A DNA stretch of 64,000 nucleotides, taken from the NCBI RefSeq assembly GCF_019209865.1, contig NZ_JAHUTT010000003.1, positions 62,001 through 126,000 of the forward strand, in the 5' to 3' direction. The notes under the pieces were generated by a model. It was not told the DNA's origin. It made no database searches and was given only the letters and a program-made list of their open reading frames with translations. This document shows, in pieces, positions 1 through 8,269 of this stretch (its first letter is position 1; every line of letters starts with the position of its first letter). Position numbers and translations under genes: made by a program. Source of the DNA: Shewanella sp. NIFS-20-20 (GTDB lineage: Bacteria; Pseudomonadota; Gammaproteobacteria; Enterobacterales; Shewanellaceae).

Positions 1-334
1 TCCAAGCATGACTAATCGCACTTTGCTCAGCATGGACTGAATGACCCAAAGCTTGCTGAGGGAGTTCTAAGTTAGCCCCCATGTACAAACGACCACTGGC
101 TCCGATGGCTAATGCGCCAACTCGGAACTGACTTATCGGTGGATTGGCTAGGGTTGCCGCCAGCGTTAACAGCGCGACGTACAACTCTTGTCGTGTCAGG
201 CGACTGTTAAGTGCGAACTCGGCTAATTGCGAGGCAGAAAAGGTACCATCAAATTGCGCGGTTAATAACGGCCTGACTGAGTCGGCAAGGGCGCTAGACA
301 TGGTATCCAATGCAGGTGTAAAACGTGTTGGCAT
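1..334 (-). CDS. cdd: Cytidine deaminase, 5' part (runs off the window)
   Basis: Cytidine deaminase hydrolyses cytidine and deoxycytidine to uridine and deoxyuridine in pyrimidine salvage. Translating the minus strand from an ATG at 334 gives MPTRFTPALDTMSSALADS and continues without a stop to the window edge. The visible 111 residues contain the Zn-binding/catalytic segment HAEQSAISHAW, where His and the following Glu are the zinc ligand and proton shuttle. They align with E. coli Cdd, including the N-terminal region typical of the long dimeric form. The C-terminal CxxC zinc ligands lie outside the window. It starts 12 bp after the sbcB stop on the same strand, so the two are probably cotranscribed. 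Confidence 0.93.
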   Translation of the reverse strand, partial: MPTRFTPALDTMSSALADSVRPLLTAQFDGTFSASQLAEFALNSRLTRQELYVALLTLAATLANPPISQFRVGALAIGASGRLYMGANLELPQQALGHSVHAEQSAISHAW

Positions 335-346
335 GAATAATATTCC

Positions 347-1753
347 TTATAAGGACTGCAAATATTTAACGAGTGCCTGTAATAACTTTTGTTTCTCTGG
401 ATTTGCTTCGGTTTGCTCTAATAGATTCTCAATCCGCAAGACATAATCGGGATCTTCCATGCGCTGTTGGCAAAAAGTGCGCCAGCGCAAACTTTCGTCA
501 TAACTTAATGTGGTGGGATAGTTGCGAGCCCGATATCGGAATAACATTTCAGGTAAGCGTGGGTCATCAAACTGTAACGACAGTCCCGCCAGTTGCTCTG
601 GCGCGGTATGACGGATAATTTCCATTTTCGCTTTATCAGCATGACTAAAGAATCCGCCGCTATACAGCATGAGATCAGGATCTTTATGACTGTTTTCCAT
701 GGGGGTATCAAATACCGCCGCTAACTTTTCACGCAATTCGCTGTGTTGACGTAGGCGCTTATACTGTTCTCTAGCAAAGTCTTTATCAAAACCTAAACGA
801 GCGGCATTGTCATCGGTGAGACTTTTGGCCGGTGCAATAAAGGGGCTTTTATTGAGGTGGATTTGTTTTATACCTACCGGCAACTCATCGTCGGCAAGAT
901 CCGCTCTAGCCGTGTATAAACGTTGTCTCAGTTGCTCAACATCTAACTCAAGCAACGGCGAGATATCCATGGCTAAATTGACACAAATAACAGAATTTTT
1001 GTTGTCGGGATGATAAGCCACGGGGGCTATGAGTGTCAGACACCCTTGGCTGGCCGCAATTTTACTACTGATATGCACCAAGGGTTGCATGTTGAGGACA
1101 TCTACCATGCTAGCGACTTGCTGCTTGCGCCGCAGTGAGAAGTAGTAATCGAATAGCTTAGGTTGTAATTGCTTGATAAGTTTAGCAAGACCAATCGTTG
1201 CATAGACATCAGACAAGGCATCATGGGCTTTTTCATGGCTTAAGCCATTGGCACTGCTTAAATGTTCGAGTTTAAAGCTTGGGCTGCCATCTTCTTTCTG
1301 CGGGAAATTAATGCCTTCGGGTCTCAAGGCATAGCAGGCACGCACGAGATCAATAATGTCCCACCGGGAATTTCCTTGTTGCCATTCACGGGCATAAGGA
1401 TCGATAAAATTCCGGTAGAATCCATAACGGGTGACTTCATCATCAAAGCGTAACGAGTTATAACCCACGACACAGGTGTTTGCTTGACTAAACTCTGCCT
1501 GGATGCGCCCCATAAATTCTGTTTCAGGCATGCCTTTCATGTTAGCTAATTGCGGAGTGATCCCCGTGATCAATATGGCTTCAGGCTCTGGTAGGTAGTC
1601 AGTCGCAAGCGCACAATAAAAGGTCACGGGTTGACCTATGATATTGAACTCATGATCGGTTCTAATGCCAGCAAATTGCGCTGGTCTGTCTTTAGCGGGC
1701 ACGGCGCCAAACGTTTCATAGTCGTGCCAAAAGAAGGTGGGTTGTTCACTCAT
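347..1753 (-). CDS. sbcB: Exodeoxyribonuclease I (468 aa)
   Basis: A 3'-5' single-strand DNA exonuclease acting in recombination and mismatch repair. It belongs to the DEDDh family: Exo I motif with D11 and E13 (HDYETFG), Exo II D104 (NSLRFDDE), Exo III H177 and D182 (HDALSDV). These match E. coli ExoI residues D15, E17, D108, H181 and D186 with a constant offset of four. The full length is close to the E. coli enzyme (about 475 aa). The SH3-like and C-terminal helical regions follow, ending near the sequence YPTTLSYDESLRWRTFC. The ATG at 1753 gives a start beginning MSEQPTFFWHDYETFG. cdd follows 12 bp downstream. Confidence 0.97.
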   Translation of the reverse strand: MSEQPTFFWHDYETFGAVPAKDRPAQFAGIRTDHEFNIIGQPVTFYCALATDYLPEPEAILITGITPQLANMKGMPETEFMGRIQAEFSQANTCVVGYNSLRFDDEVTRYGFYRNFIDPYAREWQQGNSRWDIIDLVRACYALRPEGINFPQKEDGSPSFKLEHLSSANGLSHEKAHDALSDVYATIGLAKLIKQLQPKLFDYYFSLRRKQQVASMVDVLNMQPLVHISSKIAASQGCLTLIAPVAYHPDNKNSVICVNLAMDISPLLELDVEQLRQRLYTARADLADDELPVGIKQIHLNKSPFIAPAKSLTDDNAARLGFDKDFAREQYKRLRQHSELREKLAAVFDTPMENSHKDPDLMLYSGGFFSHADKAKMEIIRHTAPEQLAGLSLQFDDPRLPEMLFRYRARNYPTTLSYDESLRWRTFCQQRMEDPDYVLRIENLLEQTEANPEKQKLLQALVKYLQSL

Positions 1754-2469
1754 GTTTAATATTGTCCGATGTGTAGACTAAATTTTTTCATTTCAGCAGC
1801 TTAGTCTTATTTGATGTTCAGTGTTGTTTAGTGAAGTATTTTGTTAATTGCTGTTGCGTACATAATTTTCGTCCAGCGCTTTAAGCGGCAGCGTACATAA
1901 AAATAAAATAAAGAATGAACTGACAAATAAACAACTAAACAAACTGCTCGGTAACTAGCATGATAAGGCTTTCTTGATAGCAGATCGAGAATCTTTCTGT
2001 GTCTATGTACATAAGAAGGGGACGCTAGGTTGGTAATATCGATTTTGAAGAGGGAGTGTGGCGAATACCTGAGCCTAAAGGTTTGAGAGTGCGGTAGACA
2101 AGGGGCGCACATCAAGATAATAAAGAGGGTACAAAGCCTGAAAACATCCGGTCCCTAACAAAGTGCAGGAAATATTACTGAATTTAGGTTTACTAGTGCA
2201 GACCAGAACATGATGTTCTGGTTTAATCCCATCGGACACTTAATTTTGAGACAGTATGGTCAATAAATTAAGAGGTCTATGAGTGACTAGCCTAGTGAAT
2301 TTGTCGATACTGGCGCTTAGATTTTCGTCATTAAGAAGGGAACATTCAACATCTGCTGTGGTATTGATGCAAATCTTTGCTTGGAGCAGTAAACTAGCGC
2401 GCTCAAACATGAGTTTTCATCGTTTTACCGCGTAAAGCCGTTTTAGATCCCGCTGGGATAAGGTGTGTC
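1754..2469. other. 716-bp intergenic region with two inverted repeats
   Basis: Divergent spacer between sbcB (minus) and rlmA (plus). It has no convincing gene: the longest ORF (95 codons, minus strand, 1828-2115) has poor protein-like composition and no ribosome binding site that I can see. It holds a perfect palindrome at 2202-2222 and an AT-rich inverted repeat, CTTAATTT at 2239-2246 against AAATTAAG at 2265-2272. Promoters for both flanking genes should lie here, but I could not pick out clear -35/-10 pairs. Confidence 0.6.
2202..2222. repeat. Perfect 10+1+10 palindrome (possible operator)
   Basis: Left arm ACCAGAACAT at 2202-2211, one central G, right arm ATGTTCTGGT at 2213-2222. The arms are exact reverse complements. 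A one-base loop cannot form a good RNA hairpin, so a dimeric DNA-binding protein site is the more natural reading. It lies about 250 bp before rlmA and 450 bp from sbcB. I do not recognise the motif as a known regulator's consensus. Confidence 0.55.
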
Positions 2470-3303
2470 ATGAGTTATCGTTGTCCCATTTGTACCGAAA
2501 AGTTAACTATCCAACAGCAACACGATGCGCCAAGGTCTTGGTCATGCTGCTTGGGTCATAGCTTCGATATTGCCAAAGAAGGCTATGTCAATTTATTGCC
2601 AGTGAATAAAAAGAAGTCCAAAGATCCCGGTGATAATAAAGAGATGATGTTTGCTCGGCGTGAATTCCTTAATGCGGGGTATTATCAATGCTTAAGTGAT
2701 CGGGTTAATCAAGTCATGATTGCCCATCTCCATGACGATGCCGAAAGTTTACTCGATATTGGCTGTGGTGAAGGTTATTACACCGGACGTTTAGCTCACG
2801 CTCTAGCTAGCGCCGGCTTTAACATCGAGCTTGCCGGTTTGGATATTTCTCGTAGTGCATTACGCTATGCCGCTAAAAGATACTCAGCAATACATTTTGC
2901 GGTTGCCAGCAGTTATGACATGCCTTATGAAACGGCGAGTATGGATGCCATGTTACGTATCTATGCACCATCACAATTGAGTGAGCTGCAACGAGTACTC
3001 AAACCTGATGGCCTGCTATTGACGGTATCGCCCGGTGAACATCATCATTTTGCCATTAAAAAAATGATTTATGCCAACCCCAGACTCCACTGTGAGACTG
3101 TGCCTGAGTTGGCGGGATTTACTTTACTTCATAGCGAACGAGTACAAACCCATTTACAACTCGAACGAGCCGATATGATTGCTCATTTCCTGCAGATGAC
3201 ACCTTATGCGTGGAAGCTAAGTGATGAGCAAAAACAGCAAATGGAACAGTCAGGATTAAGCTGCGAATTAGACTTTCAACTGGCCTTATATCGTCGCGAT
3301 TAA
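2470..3303 (+). CDS. rlmA: 23S rRNA (guanine-745-N1) methyltransferase
   Basis: Methylates G745 of 23S rRNA using S-adenosylmethionine. The 277-residue protein opens with the zinc-binding module C5-x2-C8 ... C26/C27 ... H30, followed by the family-specific stretch FDIAKEGYVNLLPV and KSKDPGDNKEMM. The SAM-binding motif I is LLDIGCGEGYYTG (about residues 94-106), and RIYAPSQ is the motif-IV region. Length and sequence agree with E. coli RlmA (RrmA) along the whole protein. The start is preceded by GATAAGGTGTGTC (AAGG core). It is probably monocistronic, since a separate cold-shock promoter follows. Confidence 0.95.
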   Translation: MSYRCPICTEKLTIQQQHDAPRSWSCCLGHSFDIAKEGYVNLLPVNKKKSKDPGDNKEMMFARREFLNAGYYQCLSDRVNQVMIAHLHDDAESLLDIGCGEGYYTGRLAHALASAGFNIELAGLDISRSALRYAAKRYSAIHFAVASSYDMPYETASMDAMLRIYAPSQLSELQRVLKPDGLLLTVSPGEHHHFAIKKMIYANPRLHCETVPELAGFTLLHSERVQTHLQLERADMIAHFLQMTPYAWKLSDEQKQQMEQSGLSCELDFQLALYRRD

Positions 3304-3444
3304 CGCGGCGCTTGTTAGTGATTTGTAGCGACTTTTTCGGCTAATAAGGCGCAGTTGCCGCCTGAAAATGCAGCGAACAGGTGGCTTGATTAATTTATGT
3401 TGGAAAAATGCAACAACTATTTCCATAGGAACTGATATCTTTTG

Positions 3445-3472
3445 TTGACATCTCCCTCCAATGGTTTATAGT
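3445..3472 (+). promoter_or_regulatory. Sigma70-type promoter of the cold-shock gene
   Basis: TTGACA at 3445-3450 and TATAGT at 3467-3472 with a 16-bp spacer. Transcription would start near 3479, leaving a 5' leader of roughly 130 nt before the ATG at 3607. Long leaders are characteristic of cspA-type genes, where they control mRNA stability and translation in the cold. I did not find a clear copy of the E. coli cold-box sequence. Confidence 0.7.
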
Positions 3473-3606
3473 CATTCTAGCTAGAAAGTTAGGCTTATAT
3501 TTATGTATGCAATGCGACCCAATTTGTCCTGTTAACATAAGTAAAACCGGCATTTTCAGCTCTACCGCCGTTAGGCTTTTTATTATTTATGTACAGGATG
3601 ACTATT

Positions 3607-3816
3607 ATGTCTCAAGTAACTGGTGTAGTTAAGTGGTTCAACTCTGACAAAGGTTTTGGTTTCATCGAGCAAGAAGCTGGCCCAGATGTGTTCGTTCACT
3701 TCCGTGCTATCAACTCTGATGGTTTCAAAACTCTGGACGAAGGTCAGAAAGTACAGTTCACTGTAACTCAAGGCCAGAAAGGTCCTCAAGCTGAAAACGT
3801 AACCATCGTTGGTTAA
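3607..3816 (+). CDS. CspA-family cold-shock protein (69 aa)
   Basis: Small OB-fold single-stranded nucleic-acid-binding protein (RNA chaperone). RNP1 is KGFGFI and RNP2 is VFVHF, within [20 protein letters not shown]. An in-frame start exists further upstream at 3589, but the ATG at 3607 gives the canonical 69-residue CspA length. It is preceded by CAGGATGACTATT, with AGGA about 10 nt upstream of the ATG. It has its own promoter (3445-3472) and terminator (3848-3877), so it is monocistronic. Which csp paralogue it corresponds to cannot be told from the sequence alone. Confidence 0.96.
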   Translation: MSQVTGVVKWFNSDKGFGFIEQEAGPDVFVHFRAINSDGFKTLDEGQKVQFTVTQGQKGPQAENVTIVG

Positions 3817-3847
3817 TTTCGCTTAAGGCTCTTATCGAGAGTCAAAT

Positions 3848-3877
3848 AAAAGCCGTGGCATTGACCATGGCTTTTTT
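3848..3877 (+). terminator. Rho-independent terminator of the cold-shock gene
   Basis: AAAAGCCGTGG, a six-base loop, then CCATGGCTTTT (one G-T wobble), running into a T tract. It lies 30 bp after the csp stop codon. Confidence 0.88.
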
Positions 3878-4449
3878 ATTGGCTGACGTTTAGTAGTCCG
3901 GCATTTTCTGTCCGATACATCATCTTCTGCATTCTATTCTGCTTTAGTGTTGCACTCTGCTATTGGCTCTTATGCCATCGCTCTTTACGCCTGAGTATTT
4001 CACTGCCACCACACGATTTACACTAAGCGATTAAGCGCTAAGCATGAGGTAATACCCCCTCAGCACTGGGTAATAATTTCTAAGCAATATGCCCTAAACA
4101 AAAAGCCCCGAGTCATAAAGGTAATCGCCATTCATGTTATCTCTAAGCATGACGGCATCGAGGTTGCTGTTGTCTTTGATTGCAATGCAGGCTTTCAACG
4201 AGTTATCTACCTTGGCAAAATGGTCACTTTGATGGCGAGATGAACTTGATTGTTAGCTGGCGTGACTAAGGCTAATCAGCGCTAGGCAACACAAGCCGCT
4301 TGCCTGAGAGTTGGCAACACGTTGGCGCTGCTGGCCGAGATAATCGGGATGATTTTGCCTGTCAGCTAACATCATTTTTCGTAGTGACAGGCTAGAGTAA
4401 GACTAAGGCTAGGCTAAGGCTAAGGCGTAACAATCTAAGCGGGGTAAAG
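3878..4449. other. Intergenic region without a recognised gene
   Basis: About 570 bp between the csp terminator and the 3' end of the ABC ATPase gene. No ORF with protein-like features is visible. Near 4391-4425 there is a short run of degenerate AGGCTA/AGGCTAAGG repeats. No terminator hairpin for the minus-strand ABC operon could be found. Confidence 0.5.
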
Positions 4450-5340
4450 TTAGCCAAATAAAGACTCTTCGAGCGTCTTACCTTTCATCAGCAATTTGTA
4501 TTGCCAACCACGACTGGCCAATAATTCAAATATCGATTGTTCAAGTGCAAATGCCTGATTGGAATCATACTCTATGATAAATAAACGGTTTTTAGTATTT
4601 GAGACTTGAGTGACGCCAGCCAACGCCCGTAAGGTTTGTTCTGCATCGGCACTATCATGGCATAACTCGAGGCTTAAACAAGAGTGTTGATGAGCATTGA
4701 GATCCAGCTGGCGGGTCACTTGGCCATGCTCGAGATAGATCACTTGGCGACAGAGACTTTCAAGTTCGTCGAGATTGTGCGAACTAATCACAAAGGTGAC
4801 TTTATCGCTGAGAGATTGGATTAGCTGACGTAACTCTCTGGCATTTAACGGATCCAGCCCCGCCGTGGGTTCATCCAGCAACACCAATTCCGGTGTGCCG
4901 ATTAAGGCTTGGGCAATTGCGACACGCTTGGCCATACCATGGCTTAATTGTCCGGGCTTTGAATTGGCACTGGTTTGCATACCGACCAAAGCTAACACTC
5001 TGTCAGTTTCATCCCTTGCTTGGCGTTTATTAAAACCTTGCAATTGCGCCATAAACATCAGCTGATTACGAATGGTTTCATTAGGGTTTAGTTTCGCATC
5101 TTGCGGTAACACGCCAATCCGGTTGACTAATTTGGGGGAGCCAGGCGCTTGACCCAATACGTTGATCTCGCCAGCATCAAAAGGGAAAAAACCAGCGATA
5201 CAACCAAATAATGTCGTTTTACCGGCACCATTGGCTCCAACTAACGCAACGGGTTCGCCTTTCACTATGGTTAAGGATAACTGTTGCAAGACAGGCTGTT
5301 GGTATCGCTTACAAAGACCCGAAATAGTTACAAGTGTCAT
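4450..5340 (-). CDS. ABC transporter ATP-binding protein (296 aa)
   Basis: Nucleotide-binding subunit that powers the adjacent ABC-2 permease. Walker A is GANGAGKT (about residues 35-42), the signature is LSHGMAKRVAIAQAL, Walker B is LVLLDEP followed by TAGLDP, and the switch His is in VISSHNLDE. A roughly 80-residue C-terminal extension follows the ATPase core, as in drug- and NosF/CcmA-like ABC-2 ATPases. The reading frame stays open upstream to 5496, but the ATG at 5340 (MTLVTISGLCKRYQQP) overlaps the permease stop as ATGA, and family alignment starts there. The substrate is unknown; there are no nos genes nearby. Confidence 0.9.
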   Translation of the reverse strand: MTLVTISGLCKRYQQPVLQQLSLTIVKGEPVALVGANGAGKTTLFGCIAGFFPFDAGEINVLGQAPGSPKLVNRIGVLPQDAKLNPNETIRNQLMFMAQLQGFNKRQARDETDRVLALVGMQTSANSKPGQLSHGMAKRVAIAQALIGTPELVLLDEPTAGLDPLNARELRQLIQSLSDKVTFVISSHNLDELESLCRQVIYLEHGQVTRQLDLNAHQHSCLSLELCHDSADAEQTLRALAGVTQVSNTKNRLFIIEYDSNQAFALEQSIFELLASRGWQYKLLMKGKTLEESLFG

Positions 5341-6143
5341 AGGGACATCCGTTTCAAATAAAAGTAGGCCATAATCAGCAGCACCAGCGTTTGAGCGATA
5401 GGGAGCGGAATATATCCTAAGGCATCCGCCCCAGAGGCCAGTAATAAATCCGTGGTTTGTGAACCTAACATCACTAAGTTCACCACGTTGAGCCAAGGGA
5501 AATTAGTATTAATGACTAAGCTGACAATACTGGCAATCAATAACAGTGCCGCGGCAAGCATACTGGCATGACGGGCGCTGTTGGCATATAAGGATAATAG
5601 TGCCATTAATCCAGTGAAAGGTAACAGGCTGATAGTGATCAATAGGCTGCTACTGATCATGGCAGTGAGGCTAGCATCATGATTGGCCATTATAGCCATC
5701 ACATAGGCGAGCAGGGCTGCCAATAGCACTAAGCTAAACTGGATAAACATTTGGCCAATGAATCGACCGTAAAATAATCGATATCTACCGGTTCTGATGG
5801 TCAGAAACTTAAGGGTGCCATTGTGTTTATCGGTGGCAAACATATCGGCACACAGTAACAAGGTATATAAAGGGAACAGGTAAAGCCCTATGGCCCAATA
5901 CAGCATCTGTTCGGGACTCGTCCAACTTAATAGCGCATTGACTTGTTGGTCAAGGCCATAGCTGCGCAGTAATTCAACCACGATGGGCATGGTAATCAGC
6001 TGACTCGCTTGATTGATTGGGTAGATAAAGATTAATAACCAAATGCCGGTAAACACCCCCAGCCCCATCATTCCTCGTTTGGTGAATAATGTTCGCGAGA
6101 TCTCTTTGACAGCAATGAGTGTGACTTGGTGCTGGGATGTCAT
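5337..6143 (-). CDS. ABC-2 type permease (268 aa)
   Basis: Integral inner-membrane protein with about six hydrophobic segments. An N-terminal anchor (roughly residues 25-45) is followed by a longer loop, and five further helices include SLVLLAALLAYVMAIM and MLAAALLLIASIVSLVI. The conserved ABC-2 stretch FATDKHNGTLKFLTIRTGR precedes the third helix; this segment is also seen in NosY-like permeases. It lies 13 bp after yceH, and its stop overlaps the ATPase start by 4 bp, so the two are translationally coupled. Exported substrate unknown. Confidence 0.85.
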   Translation of the reverse strand: MTSQHQVTLIAVKEISRTLFTKRGMMGLGVFTGIWLLIFIYPINQASQLITMPIVVELLRSYGLDQQVNALLSWTSPEQMLYWAIGLYLFPLYTLLLCADMFATDKHNGTLKFLTIRTGRYRLFYGRFIGQMFIQFSLVLLAALLAYVMAIMANHDASLTAMISSSLLITISLLPFTGLMALLSLYANSARHASMLAAALLLIASIVSLVINTNFPWLNVVNLVMLGSQTTDLLLASGADALGYIPLPIAQTLVLLIMAYFYLKRMSL

Positions 6144-6156
6144 AAATCGTCCAAAT

Positions 6157-6789
6157 TTATTCGAGTAATTTTTCTAATTGGCTGAGTCTGTCATGCAATT
6201 GCTGGACTTGAAGCTCAAGCGCCTGAATACGGTCAAGACTTGTGTTTTCCATGGGGGCATCTGACGATACACTTGCGCTTTCAGCCACAGCCTCTGTTAG
6301 TAGGCAGCTAAAGCGTGACTCCCGTTTCCCTGCTTGTCTTGCCAGCATCTTGACTATCGGTGTGGGCGCGTGTGCCAAGCTTTGTAACTGTTGCTCGACT
6401 TGCTGAGTGTCACTAAATTCGAATAAGCGCTGACAGCGGGTTCTCAGTTCCCCTGGGGTTTGTGGACCGCGTAGCAGTAACACGCAGACAATGGCCACTT
6501 GGGCTGCACTAAATTGCAAATCACTGAACTCAGTATTACAAAATCTATGTTGATATTTGCTAACTCGGCTGCCAAAGCCTGCACTGGTATTAACAAGGCG
6601 CTTTTTGGCAAGTTCATCTAGGGTATCTTGAACCTCGGCTTCAGACAGTGACAGCACAGGTTCACGACTTGTTTTTTGATTACAGGCTTGAGTTAAGCTA
6701 TTAAGAGAAAGTGGATAGAGCTCAGGGGTAGTGATTTCTTTTTCGAGTAAACATCCAATCACTCTGGCTTCAAGGGCAGTTAGTTCCAT
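6157..6789 (-). CDS. yceH: YceH-family protein (UPF0502/DUF480, 210 aa)
   Basis: Winged-helix protein of unknown biochemical role. It begins [19 protein letters not shown] and carries the family signatures [19 protein letters not shown] and [14 protein letters not shown]. These are two related winged-helix modules, at about residues 1-80 and 90-165. The C-terminus is a short heptad-rich coiled coil ([19 protein letters not shown]). It heads a probable operon with the ABC-2 genes, with 13 bp to the permease start. The product could be DNA-binding by fold, but no target is known to me. Confidence 0.92.
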   Translation of the reverse strand: MELTALEARVIGCLLEKEITTPELYPLSLNSLTQACNQKTSREPVLSLSEAEVQDTLDELAKKRLVNTSAGFGSRVSKYQHRFCNTEFSDLQFSAAQVAIVCVLLLRGPQTPGELRTRCQRLFEFSDTQQVEQQLQSLAHAPTPIVKMLARQAGKRESRFSCLLTEAVAESASVSSDAPMENTSLDRIQALELQVQQLHDRLSQLEKLLE

Positions 6790-6849
6790 GTCAAGACTCC
6801 TCCGGAATAGTTGCCATTGTTATAACAAAGCGATTGGCACTTGCCTATG

Positions 6850-6899
6850 AAAAACCACTAACCAATGGCACTGTCTGCTGGTTAAACACCCAGTGCCAT
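6850..6899 (-). terminator. Probable terminator of the cvfB-like gene
   Basis: ATGGCACTG (6865-6873) pairs with CAGTGCCAT (6891-6899), with an inner GGT/ACC pair possible in the loop. On the minus strand the hairpin is followed by a short T-run near 6850-6855. It lies directly after the stop codon at 6906. Confidence 0.6.
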
Positions 6900-6905
6900 C
6901 AGAGA

Positions 6906-7742
6906 TTATTCTTCGATAAGGCGAATACCTGTGGTTTCTATCGCAATTTTTTGTTGCTTATACAGACCACCAATACATTTTTTAAAGGCTTTCTTGCTCA
7001 TTGCCAATGTTTGGTAAATCACTTCCGCATCGGTTTTATCGGTCAGTGGCAAAAAACCACCGGCTTGTTTGAGCTTGATCATGATAGACAGACTTTGACT
7101 ATCTAATTCAACTTTTGAACCTCGGCTCAATTGCAGATCAATTTTACCATCTGAGCGCATGCGCTTGATGTAACCTTTGGTTTTGAAGCCTGGCTTGAGC
7201 ACTTGGAAGACTTCATCTTTATATAGCACGCCCCAATGAGCGCCATTGATCACGGCCTTGTAACCCAAATCTGTTCGGCCAGCAATCACCAGATCGACTT
7301 GCTCACCTTCTTTATAGAAGGGCGGGGTTTTATCGAAGAACTTGTCAATTTTGGCGGAAGCAACGATCCGATCATCGGCACGGTTAATATGGACATAGAC
7401 TAAGGCATAATTACCGACTTCTAATGGCTTAGCTTGCTCAGCAAAAGGTAAGAGTAAGTCTTTATCCAATCCCCAATCCAAGAATGCACCAAAGCGACTG
7501 GTTGACACGACTTTAAGGCTGGCCAGCTGACCGACTTCGGCCTTGGGAGTACGAGTCGTTGCTATGACCTTATCTTCGGAGTCTAAATGCAGAAACACCT
7601 CGACCTTGTCGCCAACTTGGCAATCTTTAGGCGCTAATTTGTTAGGCAATAATACCTGGCCCAATTCGTGTGCATTAAGGTAATAGCCAAATGGGACTTG
7701 CTTAACGACTTCTAGCGAACTGGTCTTACCGAGTTGATTCAT
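6906..7742 (-). CDS. CvfB/YitL-like S1 RNA-binding protein (278 aa)
   Basis: Protein built from S1-like OB folds and a C-terminal winged helix, a family that includes Staphylococcus CvfB and Bacillus YitL. The N-terminal segment GYYLNAHELGQVLLPNK is a family hallmark. An S1 repeat at about residues 70-140 contains VGQLASLKVVSTSRFGAFLDWG. A second S1-type domain contains GYIKRMRSDGKIDLQLSRG. The C-terminal region with KTDAEVIYQTLAMSKKAFKK is the winged-helix part. It likely binds RNA, but the exact role is unknown. It is transcribed alone, away from the speA promoter region. Confidence 0.88.
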   Translation of the reverse strand: MNQLGKTSSLEVVKQVPFGYYLNAHELGQVLLPNKLAPKDCQVGDKVEVFLHLDSEDKVIATTRTPKAEVGQLASLKVVSTSRFGAFLDWGLDKDLLLPFAEQAKPLEVGNYALVYVHINRADDRIVASAKIDKFFDKTPPFYKEGEQVDLVIAGRTDLGYKAVINGAHWGVLYKDEVFQVLKPGFKTKGYIKRMRSDGKIDLQLSRGSKVELDSQSLSIMIKLKQAGGFLPLTDKTDAEVIYQTLAMSKKAFKKCIGGLYKQQKIAIETTGIRLIEE

Positions 7743-8182
7743 GAAACCTCAAATTCAGTTATCTTAATACTCAAGGATTATAGTGTAAATCGCTACAACA
7801 GGCGATGATCAATTGGTGTTGAAAGGATTATAACGGCCGTGAAATTCACTAATAAGGCATTAATCTTTTTACCTTGAAAATATTGGGGTTATATAAGGTT
7901 GAACAATTGCAATTAAGATGTAATTTCTTACTTGCAATATATGGAATACACAGGTTTAATTGCGCGCTTAGTGTAAGCGACTTGTGCTTGGTTAATTTGG
8001 CTGGCAATGAGGTTTTCTGCCAAGTATTAAGCTAGGTACAAGTTTCACTAAATGATGGCGTTAATGGCTGTCAGTCACACAATATGCAGGATTATCACTG
8101 CCGTTGATGTGACCCGTTTACTTATCAAGATGCGTGTTAGGCTGCGGGTTGTCTGCAAGTATCTGTGTATTGTTGCTACGCG
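7743..8182. other. Divergent spacer between cvfB-like gene and speA leader
   Basis: AT-rich region with no convincing gene. The 13-mer CGCTACAACAGGC occurs here at 7791-7803 and again at 8181-8193 at the beginning of the speA leader hairpin cluster. A weak 73-codon ORF (8052-8273) ends with a TGA overlapping the speA ATG; see findings. Confidence 0.5.
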
Positions 8183-8253
8183 CTACAACAGGCTTGTTGT
8201 AGGCTTTGTTAAACATGAGGTAACACTACCTCCATCCACTCTCAATTTGAGAG
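8183..8253 (+). promoter_or_regulatory. Structured speA leader: three successive perfect hairpins
   Basis: Hairpin 1: CTACAACA (8183-8190), loop GGCT, TGTTGTAG (8195-8202). Hairpin 2: GAGGTA (8217-8222), loop ACAC, TACCTC (8227-8232). Hairpin 3: CTCTCAA (8239-8245), one T, TTGAGAG (8247-8253). All arms are exact complements. The third ends 16 nt before the speA ATG, and the only Shine-Dalgarno-like sequence between is a weak ACAGG. This arrangement suggests post-transcriptional control of arginine decarboxylase, but the ligand or partner is unknown. Confidence 0.55.
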
Positions 8254-8269
8254 CAGACAGGCACATTGA

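Noticed and set aside
144-446. Plus-strand ORF of 100 codons
   Set aside because: It is antisense to cdd and sbcB, both strongly supported on the minus strand.
1828-2115. Minus-strand ORF of 95 codons in the sbcB/rlmA spacer
   Set aside because: No Shine-Dalgarno, unusual composition and no family resemblance; probably chance.
4391-4425. AGGCTA/AGGCTAAGG short repeats
   Set aside because: Too few and too irregular for a named repeat or a regulatory array; no neighbouring function.
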